From Mycocentrospora acerina (Eukaryota; Ascomycota; Dothideomycetes; Pleosporales): a stretch of 64,000 nucleotides of DNA. The stretch spans positions 62,001-126,000 of the forward strand of contig JAKUHH010000177.1 of the NCBI GenBank assembly GCA_022701365.1, given 5' to 3'. Shown one piece after another: positions 22,306 through 33,273 of this stretch. A program made the position numbers and the translations under genes. The notes below the pieces were generated by a model, which was not told the DNA's origin, did not search any database, and saw only the letters and a program-made list of their open reading frames with translations. Each line of letters begins with the position of its first letter. Positions within the stretch are counted from its first letter, which is position 1.

Positions 22306-24121
22306 TCAATCCAAGCTGTTGAACTGTCGTAGATTTTTCTCCAGTGGCATGACAACACCGTCGAATACAGCTTGTTGGAAGATCTCATTATCAAGGCTAG
22401 TGTCCTTCTGGTCGAAGTCGCACCTGATGCATCGCCTGACCACATCAGAGTATCGCTTCCCAGCCTCAAACTCAATGTCGTTCTTGACAAGCCGCTCAGC
22501 AGTACACCAGGATACACCTGGCGTACCCTGGCACTCAAGGTCACAGGGCAACTGTAAATCTTCTATTGACTTCCCGTACCAAAGCTCGATGAGCAAAATG
22601 CCGAGCGTGAAAAGTGACTGATTCCGAATGACTCTGTACGCTGCTGACTGAACATTGCTGGTACATTGGCTGGGAGATGTCGATGAAAGTTTACGGTAGA
22701 CAAAGAGATGCTCATAGATGGAAGTCGTAGAGGCACCTGGTTTTTGTATAAAGTAGACGTCTTTGTCGCTCCACTGTTCGTCTAGCCATGGTGTTTTGTG
22801 AAGTTGTAGTACATTTGACGCCAGATCAACCGCAATCCTGAGTTTATCGTACTGTGTCAAGCGCCGGCTTAAATTCGTTTGCTGCAGCAATACATCTCGC
22901 AGAGAATAGGCTATCCATTGTTGTTGACTGCAACTGGGTGAGTCTAGTAGGAAAATACCGTATTTTCGCTTCATGTCGTCGACAAGATACCCAATGTACA
23001 TATTTTTTTGGGGTTGCTGCAGCTTTGCGATTTCTCCACAAAGGTCTTGTATTTGTTCCAAAATTGGTTGGATAACTGGTTCGCTTCGTTTCCCAGTGAT
23101 GGTCATAGTTGGGCTGTGGGAGAAGGTACCTTGCTGAGTATGTGGGCCAAGTTGGTTGAACCGGACCTGCTTAGTAGTCGTAGAATTTGAAAAGGCATTC
23201 GATATAGGCGAAATTATAGGAATTTGCTTCGGCTTGTCGACAAGGTGTCGGATGTTGGCTTCCTTCCAAGCAGTAGGTGGTGATATCGAGGAATCAGTAT
23301 TAGCAGCATAAGTAAATACTATCCGGAAAGGGGTATGTTCCAGTGAGTCCTCTTCTTGTTTCAAGACGTTTCTGTGCTCTAGTCGCAGCTTGACTGCATG
23401 GTTTTGACAGCTGCATTGCAGTCCTGACCGGAGAATGTCATACAAAGTATGTGCATAACTTTGTAAAGCTTTGAAGTTAGGGCACAAGCGAGCCTTCGTA
23501 TTCAATCTGGATGATTCCAGCTCTAGTGATAGTGTAGTGAGACGGGTCAATGCTTAGCTGTAGTTCCTCACATCGGCTAGCTGTTCTGCATATTCGGATT
23601 TGCTAACACTGAACTTGAGGCGTTTGTATTCTTGCTTGAAAAGGCTTGGATCGGAAAATTGAGGCTATCGCTATTGTGAGCCACTGTCCTGCCCACAGCA
23701 GTGATTATGAAAGAGAACGCGGGTCACATACTTTGCCATCAAGGTCCAATGCCAACTTCTTCATTATCATTTTTAACGATGACTCCATTCCTTTTACGTT
23801 GTCGAAGTATACGGTGTACGCGTTACCCAATCGCCTTTTGAGCAGCTCATCGACACCTTTCTCTTTCCATAGATCTCCTCCGGCATTCAATACGAACGCC
23901 GACATTTGGTCAACTTTGACGATCCCTGTTAACAATTGCTCCATTGTATTGATGAATATGCTGCGTTCCGTGTCCATTTTGAGAATTAAAGAACGCAGTT
24001 CAGACTTGTATCGAAAGTACCGTTTCGCAGTAGCAACCCCAGCAGCGTAATGTTCGAGGGCTGATATGACCAGCGGTAGCGACCCAAGAACAACGCCTGC
24101 AACTTCGAGACCTGACATCAT
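22306..24121 (-). pseudogene. HeLo-like / DUF7580 protein gene with an in-frame TAA
   Basis: Exon 1 (24121-23732) encodes a HeLo-like N-terminus (MSGLEVAGVVLGSLPLVISA). The intron 23731-23665 leads into exon 2 (23664-22306), which holds a linker and a C-terminal kinase-like DUF7580 region (ending with SLFTLGILLIELWYGKSIED, then SDVVRRCIRC). Translation meets TAA at 23554-23556 (codon 167), in the sequence NYS-stop-ALTRLTTLSLELE. Everything downstream is otherwise open to 22306, about 416 more codons. CAA to TAA is a single C-to-T change. The family is filamentous-fungal and associated with signalling or incompatibility-type genes. A weak GTGTTA donor could splice the stop out but would remove conserved helix. 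I infer recent loss of function. Confidence 0.7.
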
Positions 24122-24480
24122 GAAATGGCGTATTTGCTTTCCCTTGATTTCAACAAGCTCTACGGGAAAAGTTGATGATTGTGTTCATGACGTGGCAAGG
24201 CTGATGAAATGAGCTGAGGTCAACCAAGCACGTGTGGCAGCCCGCAGATACGGCCCCCAACCCCGACAAAGTCCCTTAGCCTTACGATATCAACTGAAGG
24301 ATTGTATTATGATACTTAACTTTTCCACAATATTATTTTTTTGTATATGGTAGACTGCGCACCAAGTCCATATCCTTATACTCTGTTGATTGCTGCTCAT
24401 TCGTTCGCAGGTAACACGACCGAGACAATCTACCCCGCTACCTACAAGAGCAAACCAAATCAAGTATCGTGACTTTCAGA
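24122..24480. promoter_or_regulatory. Divergent promoter between DUF7580 and C2H2 genes
   Basis: The 359 bp between the two oppositely oriented start codons include an AT-rich core at about 24,300-24,350 (TTATTTTTTTGTATATGG). No specific regulatory motif could be assigned. A shared promoter would couple expression of the two genes. Confidence 0.45.
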
Positions 24481-27328
24481 ATGGTGGATGAGCTATACTT
24501 GATCTCCAGACATGTCCAAGTTTGTTTCGATGGTTTCGAACGAGTTTGTAATAGCCTGGCAGAAGCTGACTTGCATATCAGGCACAAGTTGCCTCCTGGA
24601 GTCATCAAAGATGAGATCGGCCGTTTTCGACTATGGTGTGCAAACATTGGTGCTCATAGAAGTGGAAGGAGTTCTCTCGATTACAAACTCCGTGAAGCAT
24701 CGCACATACGAAACCGAGTAAATGAGCTACTACGAAACTTGGTTGCCGTTTTGCAAGAAGCAACTGATATCACAACTGGAGTACGAACATCTTGGGAAGA
24801 TCTATCAAGCTCTGAATCAGATGTGTCTAATGACGAGCTTGAAGAGCAGTATTTGACTACGGAATTGGGGCAACTCGTGTCCAATGTGGCTGAAATCAAT
24901 ACGTGCCTTATGCGGCTTTCAGTGGCAATACGAAATCCAGCCCCACATGATCAGTTCAAGGATTCCACCAAGATCTTTGTCGACCATTTTGAAGGCTTTG
25001 ATATTGAACATGTGCGAGGCAAATTTCCAGGCGTCGACATGTACCTGGTCGTTCGACTAGGCAAGTCGATTTCTCGTCGGCGCCAATATCTTCGATACCG
25101 CGAAGAACACCGAAAGAGACTTGGAAAAGACTTATTTATGGAGTCACAGGCATTAGTAGAGCCAAAAGGAGTCATTTTGAAACGACCTATAGCCCCTCCC
25201 ATCACCATCGCACCATCTACGACAATTGAAAGCACGGTTGCATCTTCAATACCCCTAGCTGCCAAGATCAGTAATTCTGCGCCAGTGCTGGAAAACACCG
25301 ACTATTACGAAGACACTCTATCACAAACATCATATGCATCTTCAGCCAACGATCCGACCAGATTACACCCGCCACGACTGCCAAATGAGGGTCAGGATGG
25401 TAATCCCTTTGAGTGCCCATTGTGTTTTCGCTATACCTGTGTGCGGCAAACTACTGCATGGCACAAACACGTCTATCGAGATCTTCAACCCTATGTGAGT
25501 TTGATTTGTGGAACATTGGGAACATCTTCTGATAATAGGCAAGGTATGCACGTTTGAAAAATGCGAGACTCCCGATCGCACATATGAGTCAAGATACGAA
25601 TGGTTCAACCATGAATTGAAGGCGCACCGGAAGTGGTGGGAGTGTGTGGACGGATGTAATTCATCTTTCCGGTCACAAAGCGACTTCCGTGCACACCTCT
25701 TGCGCGATCACTCTGATATGATAAGCGAAAAACGACTTGAGGATCTGTTAGAAAGTTGTGAAAGACCTGCTGTGATCGAGACTGAAACAGAATGTGTACT
25801 GTGTCAGCTAAAAGTTTCTTCACTCACTCAATTGCGACGACATCTGGGTAAACATCATGAAGAACTTTCATTGTTTGCTTTACCCTCAATTTCAAAAGAC
25901 GACGATGATAGCAACAATCCAGATATCGACGACGATTCACAGCCATCACTTGTATCGTCCAATCAACAAATCCCTGAGTCCTCCTCCCCAGATGTAGCCA
26001 AGGAACTTCATTCGATTCTGGGAGACCAAAATAGACCGGATGTTGAATCAATACTTTTTTCAGGTGAAGCAAACAGCATCAAGTGTACGGTAGATGGCTG
26101 CTCTGAGGAATTTACAGGAAATTCTTGGAAGGAAAGTCTAGCCTTACATATGTTTCTAAAACACCATAAGCCAGTAGTAGAAGATATAACCATGAAGCTG
26201 GCCAGACTTTCTGCAGCAGATGATGCCAATATTGAGGAGACAATCTCAAAATTCGGCACCGTAGAAGAGGAATTTGGAGCTAGCTCGGAAAAATCCAAAT
26301 CAAACACGCTGTCGTTGTCCGGAGTCGTATCTTTCACCTTATCAACTTCTATCGGCAAAATCTCCAGCTCAGGCAAAGTTGAGTTACTGGAAGGTAAGAT
26401 TTTATGCATCTTGGATGCTCTAACAGGCCCTGTGGAAATAGTATTCACAAAGGTCGCCAGCTGCCATACAACTATAGATGTCGACACAATTATGGTAGTA
26501 GGAAAATTCCAAAGCTTCAACTCGTTTGGAATGAGGATAAAAATAGGGAGCATAACATTCCACTTTTCGGAACACGACGATTACACAGTTATCTGCGAAC
26601 ATTGGAAGGAGTGGACCGAGTGTAATCAAGAATTAGGTATCATGAATATCCGTGGCCACTACGCTGCCAACAAAGTCAAATCGGACTCGTATACTAATAC
26701 TTACTCTGAGCCCCATTCGCCTAATTCAATAAGATGGTATGGCGGATATCACGTCAAAGCCAGCAGCTCTGATCTACGATACTTATTCAATGCCGTTGTT
26801 CTATACGTTGGTGAAACATGCCTTTTTATCGCGTCGTACCTTCAATCCGAACCGCAATGGAAAGTGGCATACTCATCCATCAGAAAGCTAGGCAAGGGTG
26901 AGGTGAGAGTATATGACGACAAGGTTACAATCATCGGCGAGGTAACTCTATATGAAGAAGTTGACGAAGACGACACGCCAACCAGAGCAGCACAAATGAT
27001 TTTTACGACGGAAAGCAAAGATCAGGCGAAAAGGCTGTATCGGGACATGTATAAGAGTTACGAAGAATACACCAAGGAGAATCCTCAACTGCTCAGTAGC
27101 TTCATCAGTGCAGAAGAAGAATCTGAAACCCCGATGAAATTAGGGCTTGAACACAACACACTCGTCTCGACTTCACTAGATGTGGTAGATGACGAGAAGG
27201 GCGAGGAACTGCTTGAACGCGCCAAGAGAGAAAAGAGCAGTACACGAAATAATATACCACCGCCTGCTCCGACAACAGAAATACCTCCTGATCTACAATG
27301 GAGATGGACTCTTGGACCAAACCGCTGA
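24481..27328 (+). CDS. acuF-type C2H2 zinc-finger protein with a long beta-rich C-terminus
   Basis: Exons 24481-25494 and 25544-27328 (GTGAGT donor, GGCAAG acceptor, 49-nt intron) encode 932 residues. Residues 1-110 form a helical domain (RFRLWCANIGAHRSGRSSLD) shared by many fungal proteins of this type. The zinc-finger region at about 310-460 has ECPLCFRYTC...WHKHVYRDLQPYVC, an FNHELKAHR segment, CVDGCNSSFRSQSDFRAHLL and CVLCQLKVSSLTQLRRHLGK. A further C2H2-like unit (CTVDGCSEEFTG) follows near 535. From about residue 600 to 860 there are two beta-strand-rich stretches (GKVELLEGKILCILDALTGP and VVLYVGETCLFIASYLQ) that suggest PH-like folds, unusual for this family. It is divergent from the DUF7580 gene, 359 bp away. 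Function unknown; signalling or regulation is a guess. Confidence 0.85.
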
Positions 27329-27972
27329 CCAAATCGCTCTTGTAGAAAACTCCCACTGATGCTAAGAGTTGTGTAACTAAGCTCTATCATAATAGCTTCA
27401 TTTCGGTTAGACATATGGAGGGTTTTGTTTCCTCTCCACCGAGAAGCCGGGTATCTGATTTATTTCGTCACGATAGCTGTATCGGGAGGCAGCGTTCATG
27501 GCGACCTTTGCGCGAGCATGCTGCGAGAGTAGAAGTGTGCGACTGTCGAAATGGTCAAAGCAGATGCAGATTGGGCATTCAGGATATTGGAGTGGGTCAG
27601 CTTTTGCACGAATTGATTTCCGGAAGGGTAGCTTGATAGAAGGAAACTTTCGTCGTTGAAACGGAAATATAAAGCATGCAGGCTTGAGCCCCTAACCGTT
27701 GAGAATGTGTTGGAGAGCTTGCGCATGTTTTTCGACATGAATGGTTTGGATATTGATTTAGAACTACGGGATTACGCTGTAGGATATGAGACATTGGTCG
27801 GGCTACTGAAAAAGAGCAGCCATGTGATGTAAAGAGAGAGAGAAAGAGAGAGCGAGATGATATGGCAGGGGTGTGAGTAAAAGTGGGGCTTCGTCAGTGC
27901 GTCTTCTCTACATCGCGCCCAGCTACCCCACCTCGTTACTCGCCTTAACATCGAATCAGTGCAACGTCTGAC
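27329..27972. other. Intergenic region upstream of the HET gene
   Basis: No gene recognised. A purine-rich GAGAGA tract lies at 27,830-27,856, about 120 bp before the HET start, and could be part of its promoter. Confidence 0.45.
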
Positions 27973-30011
27973 ATGCGGCTTATCAACGTTGAAACAATCG
28001 AACTCAAGTGGTTCAACGACAACGATGTGCCCAACTATGCCATCTTGTCGCATACTTGGGGCCCAGATGAGATTAGTTTCCAAGAGCTATCCTGGATCAA
28101 CAGAGTCAAAGCATTCTCAACACACTCTAATAGCCAAGCATCATCCATCGGGTCTTTGAGCAGCCAAAATGATCAGTCTGGACTATTACTGATGGCGATG
28201 GGGATGATGACAGGAACTAGCCATCCTGGATCGAGCTTTGCAAGTGTGGATGAAGATGATCTTCTTGAGAGGCCAGGTTATTCCAAGATTATCAATGCAT
28301 CACGAGAAGCACGAAGTCTAGGTCACCGCTATATTTGGTATGTTCATTAGTGTGTGGTGTCTGTGTTGGGTGTCAAGGCTGCGACTGAGAAAATGCTTTG
28401 ATTCATGATACTTTTTTAGCAGCAGCTAAGACGAATCGTGACAGAAACATGAACATCGTAATCATACATGAGGCTGAGCTGACACTATCCAGGTATGTTC
28501 TATTACAATTCAACGTTTAAGATATGAAAACTTTCGATATTGCTTCGTGATCAAATGCCAAGGCGTACATTCACCTTCTAAGGGCCTGGGCTAACTTAAT
28601 TTTCGATCTCAAAAGGATAGACACTTGTTGTATAGACAAGTCTTCTAGTGCAGAACTTCAAGAAGCCATCAACTCCATGTATAGATGGTATGAAAATGCC
28701 AAAGTATGTCTGGTCTACCTCGAAGACATACCCACTCCCCACAGGGATGGCATTAGGACGGCATCCGAGATAGCAAAATTTTCATTCAAGACAAGCCGAT
28801 GGTCAACGCGAGGCTGGACACTACAAGAACTAGTGGCACCGGCTGTTTGTCGCTTCTACTTTGGTGACTGGACATTAATGGGTGAGAAGGATGAGTTTGT
28901 GGAAGAGCTTTCCGAAACCACGGGCATACCTATATTTGTCCTAGAAGAACAAAGGGCAGTCGCTAAAGTTTCGGTGGCAGAACGTATGTCTTGGGCAGCT
29001 TACCGCCAAACAACTCGTGTAGAGGATCAAGCATACTGCTTGCTCGGTATATTCGACATCCAGATGCCACTTTTGTACGGCGAAGGCGAAAAGGCCTTTC
29101 TCCGCTTGCAAGAAGAGATTCTCAAAACAACAGACGACTACTCATTATTTGCTTGGAGCGCAGTAACTACCGCTGAATCTGCCTATCGAGGCCTGCTTGC
29201 GCGATCACCCGTAGAATTCCGTGACTGTCGCTCGATTGAATGCGAGAATGTAATCTCAACTTTCCCCATTGGAACGACACCCATCGGTCTCCGTGTACAG
29301 TTTGAGTTTCTACCCGATCCCCAAGAAAAAGGCCGCATCCTCGCCATGATTCGGTCGAACAATTCCATGAGCCAGCGACTGGCAATCCGACTGAAGCTTC
29401 TAGACGGTGGCATGCAATACGCAAGAGTCGACGCGGGTTCCATCGTGCCCATTGATGACTGGCCAACTGGTAAGCTGCGGACCCTTTTTGTGCGACAAAA
29501 GCTCGTCATTCCATCCGACTTCATGACTCCGGAATTTCGATGCTTCCACGTTGGCCGTCGCATGACAAACCAGAGTCTACCACCCGTTCGCATCATCAGT
29601 GCCTTCCCGAGAGAACTCTGGGACTCGGAGTCACACGAGCTGCAGATACCAAGTGATTCCACTGAGATGTTTGGTGCCTTGCTGCTCCGCGTGCAGTCTC
29701 ACGGCTATGCGCACTCTCTCAGCTTTTCAATCGCCTTTGGATTCGACCGCACGACGTGCCACTACTGGTGCAAAGCCCTCCCCAACTCTGCACCGCCCGA
29801 ACGCTTTGGAGCTCGCGAGGACTGGAAGGAGCGGCTACAGAAACAAATCTCTGCTGAGGTCTACGATCCACTTCGCGGAATCGACGTGCGTCATGACATC
29901 TTTGTAGACGGGGAAAGCGGGCTAGGAATTAATGTTAGCATCAAGGCCGGCTTGTCAGGCGATAATATTGCGCTGCAACTTCACATTGATGGTCTTGTCA
30001 AATGGCAGTAG
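27973..30011 (+). CDS. HET-domain protein (heterokaryon incompatibility type)
   Basis: Exons 27973-28337 and 28616-30011 encode 586 residues. The N-terminus MRLINVETIELKWF and the HET motifs YAILSHTWG, YIWIDTCCIDKSS and STRGWTLQELVAP are all intact. These are followed by RMSWAAYRQTTRVEDQAYCL and PLLYGEGEKAFLRLQEEI, the DUF8212-like segment common in HET-E/HET-D-type proteins. A Ser-rich insertion of about 50 residues (residues 50-105) separates the first two motifs. The C-terminal 300 residues are variable. HET domains act as cell-death inducers in vegetative incompatibility and are sensitive to partners such as NLRs. The intron is 278 nt, unusually long, and has an internal ratchet point. 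The neighbouring DUF7580 and C2H2 genes suggest an allorecognition island. Confidence 0.93.
28338..28615 (+). other. HET intron with zero-length-exon (recursive) splice point
   Basis: The intron starts GTATGTTCATTA and ends CTCAAAAG. In its middle, at 28491-28494, ATCCAG is joined directly to GTATGTTCTATTA, giving AG|GT. Each half is a complete intron: 28338-28492 has a GAGCTGAC branch before its CCAG, and 28493-28615 has GGGCTAAC before AAAAG. The two donors share GTATGTTC. Sequential removal would leave no exon between them. Confidence 0.6.
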
Positions 30012-30222
30012 TTCCAATGCGAAGAATATCCACAGAAAAAGGTTATTTAGTTATTGGATTCTTGTCTATCGCACAGTGCTAGCCGTTCTTCACACAGCAC
30101 TTTCCGAAACATGCAATATTTTTTTATTGACTCCCCTTCTCGCCAACAGTCCATCAGCCCCCTCCGCTTCAGGATCAATTCCTCAAGGTCCTACCGTTAC
30201 CCTTCGGTGCGATAGATGGCGT

Positions 30223-30718
30223 CTAAGCCTTCTTGGCAACGCACGCCTTGAAGTTGTTGGAGAGTCCAGCGGTGTGGTACATGGTACCAACGTAGACGTA
30301 CTTCTCGTTCACAACGACACGGAACCTTCCGGGAGCGCCGCCTGCATGTGGGTCAGTACAAGTTCAACGTAGAGACTGGAATTAGACTAATTTGAGGGGA
30401 GAGAGAAAAAAAAGTAATACGACAAAACTTACCCTTCCAGGTGGGGCTGGCAATAGGCTGCTCATACATGTTCTTTGCGGTGGAGGCAAAGACAGTGCTA
30501 GTTCCGCTCTTGTTGCCAAACGCCTTGGGGTATGTGCCATGTTGGGTGCGGGACTCCTTGATGGCATCCTTAATCTGAACATCGGTGAAGGTGGTTCCGT
30601 CGCAGTTCACGGAAGCGGGGACTACGGCCCTGGCCTCGAGAGCTGGCTGAGCAATGGGGGAAGCGAACGAAGTGGCCAGAAGACCGGCGAGGACGGCAGA
30701 CTTGAATCCGAAAAGCAT
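30223..30718 (-). CDS. Secreted RNase N1/T1-like protein with an altered active site
   Basis: Exons 30718-30433 and 30341-30223 encode 134 residues. A signal peptide (MLFGFKSAVLAGLLATSFA) is followed by a short region ending LEAR and then a guanyl-specific RNase fold. The catalytic Glu (MYEQP), Arg (FRVVVNE) and His (TMYHTAG) and the C-terminal NNFKAC cysteine are present. The conserved YPHxYNNYE block of RNase T1/F1, holding the first active-site His and the guanine-binding residues, reads YPKAFGNKSG, so the His is Lys and the recognition residues are mostly replaced. Inactive or altered RNase-like secreted proteins are known as effectors (RALPH class) in plant pathogens. A role of that kind is inference. 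It is convergent with the HET gene, 211 bp away. Confidence 0.85.
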
Positions 30719-31437
30719 ATTGAAAGATGGTTGAACGAGTGTTTTGTTTAAAGAGTGACTTGTTAAAAGAGTGACTAGTGAGAGAACTTGAAAGAATGAA
30801 TGAATGTGTGAAAGTTGTTGGTTGATGGTCTACCCTTGATGGCCATACCCTCACTCTTATACTTCATTTCAGTTGGTATAAGACGAGAGAAATTTGCGCA
30901 GAGACTCTCGGCAGCATCGAACCCAGACCAGAAGTTCCAAGAGCGCTGACAATCATGATTACAGACACAGTATGAGGTTAACAAGCACGGTACTACTGTT
31001 CTCGGCATCATCACGGCACTTGGCGCGGTGAATACTAAATCTTCGGAGCGCAGCTCCGCGACGCCCTGTGCGTCAGCCAATGATGTCGCGTGTCGTGCAT
31101 TCTGGTTAATGCTACTATAGTATCGGTGCCTGTGCGAGAGAGTAAGATTACGCCGTACGACGTCGTGTTTCACAACCCCCAACTTCACAAGGTTCGCCAA
31201 GACGAATGGACTACAAACTCTGATCATGACAGTCATGCGGAGAGAATAAGCATGAAACCTAATGCACAACTTCAACTAAATGAGCTATTTTTTCTTGTTA
31301 AAGACGCTTAGACTCGACGAGGTGGAGGTATTTCATTCCCTGGCCGGTCCTTCTTTTCTTTCACGCCTGTAGTCTCATCAATAGAAGACGCCTGCCTGTC
31401 TTCTTTCCTCTCAACAACTCATCAACTCTCGCCCAGC
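30719..31437. other. Divergent intergenic region
   Basis: This holds the 5' flanks of the RNase-like gene (minus) and the DUF3632 gene (plus). A TATA-like GTATAAGAG lies at about 30,855-30,863 on the minus strand. No further gene is seen. Confidence 0.45.
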
Positions 31438-32332
31438 ATGTATGATCGACCGGAAACTCCTGACTCGGATGCGGCTCTTTCTGGGGACGGACCGCCAATA
31501 TCCCCCATGACCAAAGAAAAAGAGCGCAGAGGGCACGCACATCGAGTGGCAGAGTTGGAGCAAAAACTAGAATTTAGCATCCTAGCGACATTTATCCAAA
31601 GACAAGACGCGTCACCTGAAAATGCGGTGAAAGAAATTGTCCAAATCACCAGGGGAACAGAAGATGAGCAGATGGGAACCCATTGCTGGGAGACGGCGTG
31701 TTGTCTGCTGGAATTGGCTGCTCGTACTACACCGGACCAGCAGCACAAGCTTGTTGCTCTTGTCCGCCAGCTACGTGCCACTACGTTGATCAATCCCGTG
31801 ACAAACGAGCCTCTCCAACATGATGGGTCTGTTGTCTGGAAGGACCTGCCTACGTTTGGATACACGCTTGGGGATGAGCTGGGGGCGTTCAGTAAGTCTT
31901 GCCTGTTGTGAAAATACAAAATTGCACCTGTGCTAATGGAATACAGACGGCCGCGATACAGAGTATACGTCCGAAGAGATTTTGCGCTGGGAGCACTTAA
32001 TATCCTTTGTCGCGCAACTCGACGCTAGCTCCGCGGACTTTGATTTCTCTCAGTCGTACGCTCTTACTGCGTTTACCTGGGCGTTTGAAGATGTCGAGTT
32101 GACCAGGCCGACGGAAGTTTCCATCAGGCTGGCGTGTAGGTGGTTTATTTACGATGCTGGTAAGTTGTGGGCGAAAGTGCTAGATGGGGGAGTTGAAGAT
32201 TTTAGTCTTGAGAGCTGGAAGGGCTGGAAACAGGGGTTGGTGGATAGCCGAGTACGCTTTGTAGACGACAAGACGCAGAAGCTGATTGACGGTGCATTGG
32301 CGGAGATCAAGAGGGTCGAAGCGAGTAAATAG
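31438..32332 (+). CDS. DUF3632-type protein
   Basis: Exons 31438-31891 and 31947-32332 (GTAAGT donor, TGCTAATG branch, ACAG acceptor) encode 279 residues. The mostly helical protein has the pattern I associate with the fungal DUF3632 family: a run with HCWETACCLLELAARTT and QHKLVALVRQLR, then VVWKDLPTFGYTLGDEL, a WEHLISFVAQLDA helix and TAFTWAFEDVEL. There is no signal peptide or membrane segment. The family is abundant in filamentous ascomycetes and has no known function. The N-terminal 30 residues are Pro/Ser-rich and probably disordered. Confidence 0.75.
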
Positions 32333-33273
32333 AGAGATACTTAATGACGGGGTGGTCAGTCGTAGTCAGGTCGTTTGAATACTACCATACGAACAACATC
32401 GGAGCTTCGGTTGCTTTTCTGTCTCCGATCCCCCGACTCGAACTTTTGCACACACGGAACCTCCTGCCGAGAACGAGTCGTCGGAGTCGGAGTCGTCGCG
32501 CAAAGATGCCTAGTCCCACACACACACATACACACTCACACACCAACATACATCAATTTCTCACAGACCTCGTCCATCGCTTACAGGATCAGCCAACTCC
32601 CCCTCTCGAAATCCCCAGAACCACTGCACTTCCCAAGTTCCGCGTACCGACGACCATCCGCCAAACGCTAACCCCACACCGCAATGCCTCGGTACAAATC
32701 CTCCCGTGGAGCTAATCCACCACCCGGTCTGGGGTAGTTTACGCCGCCAAGTGTCTGGGGTAGCAGGACGACGAGGAGAGTTGAGGGGTAGAAACGTATT
32801 TATATAGATATTCCTCTCGTTGTCACCCTGACGAGAGAATTGTATTTTTTTGTCCTTTCATCCCCCGCCAGCAACGTCTCACACGGGTTGTTGCAGAGAA
32901 GCAGGTGTGTAGGTAGGACCGAGAAGTTGCACAGATAAGCTAGCTTTTCAGTATAGAGTTGCGGGCTTGCTTTGCTTTGCGCGTCTGACAGAGCTTACGC
33001 GACTCGACCCCGACAAGAGCAGAGGAAAATATTGTACATTCGCGTACGGAAGCTTCGTCCGTGCTGATCTAAGAGAAGGAGGCATTTTAACATAAAATAA
33101 AAATAAAAAAAGGTTAAATATCAACGTCACGACTTGCCACATTCCTCTAGTATATCTCTCGGCCAGCCAACTCCTCCTCCTCGTCCGCCTTTTTTTGGCC
33201 TTGGTGTTTTTAAACCCACCCTCCCCACAAATCTGCACAACAACCAACCAACCAACGTACCAATACCGCCGCC
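32333..33273. other. Intergenic region with CA-rich microsatellite
   Basis: A CACACA/CATACACTCACAC tract lies at 32,517-32,545. Short open frames around it are produced by the repeat. A peptide-sized frame starts at 32,684 (MPRYKSSRGANPPPG) but has no supporting context. The part before 33,274 is the pyrimidine-rich leader of the ligase gene. Confidence 0.45.

Noticed and set aside
23557..23640. Splicing out the TAA with a GTGTTA donor in the DUF7580 gene
   Set aside because: It would be in frame with a CTAAG acceptor, but removes the conserved helix segment KSEYAEQLADVRNY and uses a poor donor.
32517..32715. Open frames over the CA-rich tract
   Set aside because: They are made by the microsatellite (His/Thr runs) and have no start context or splice partner.
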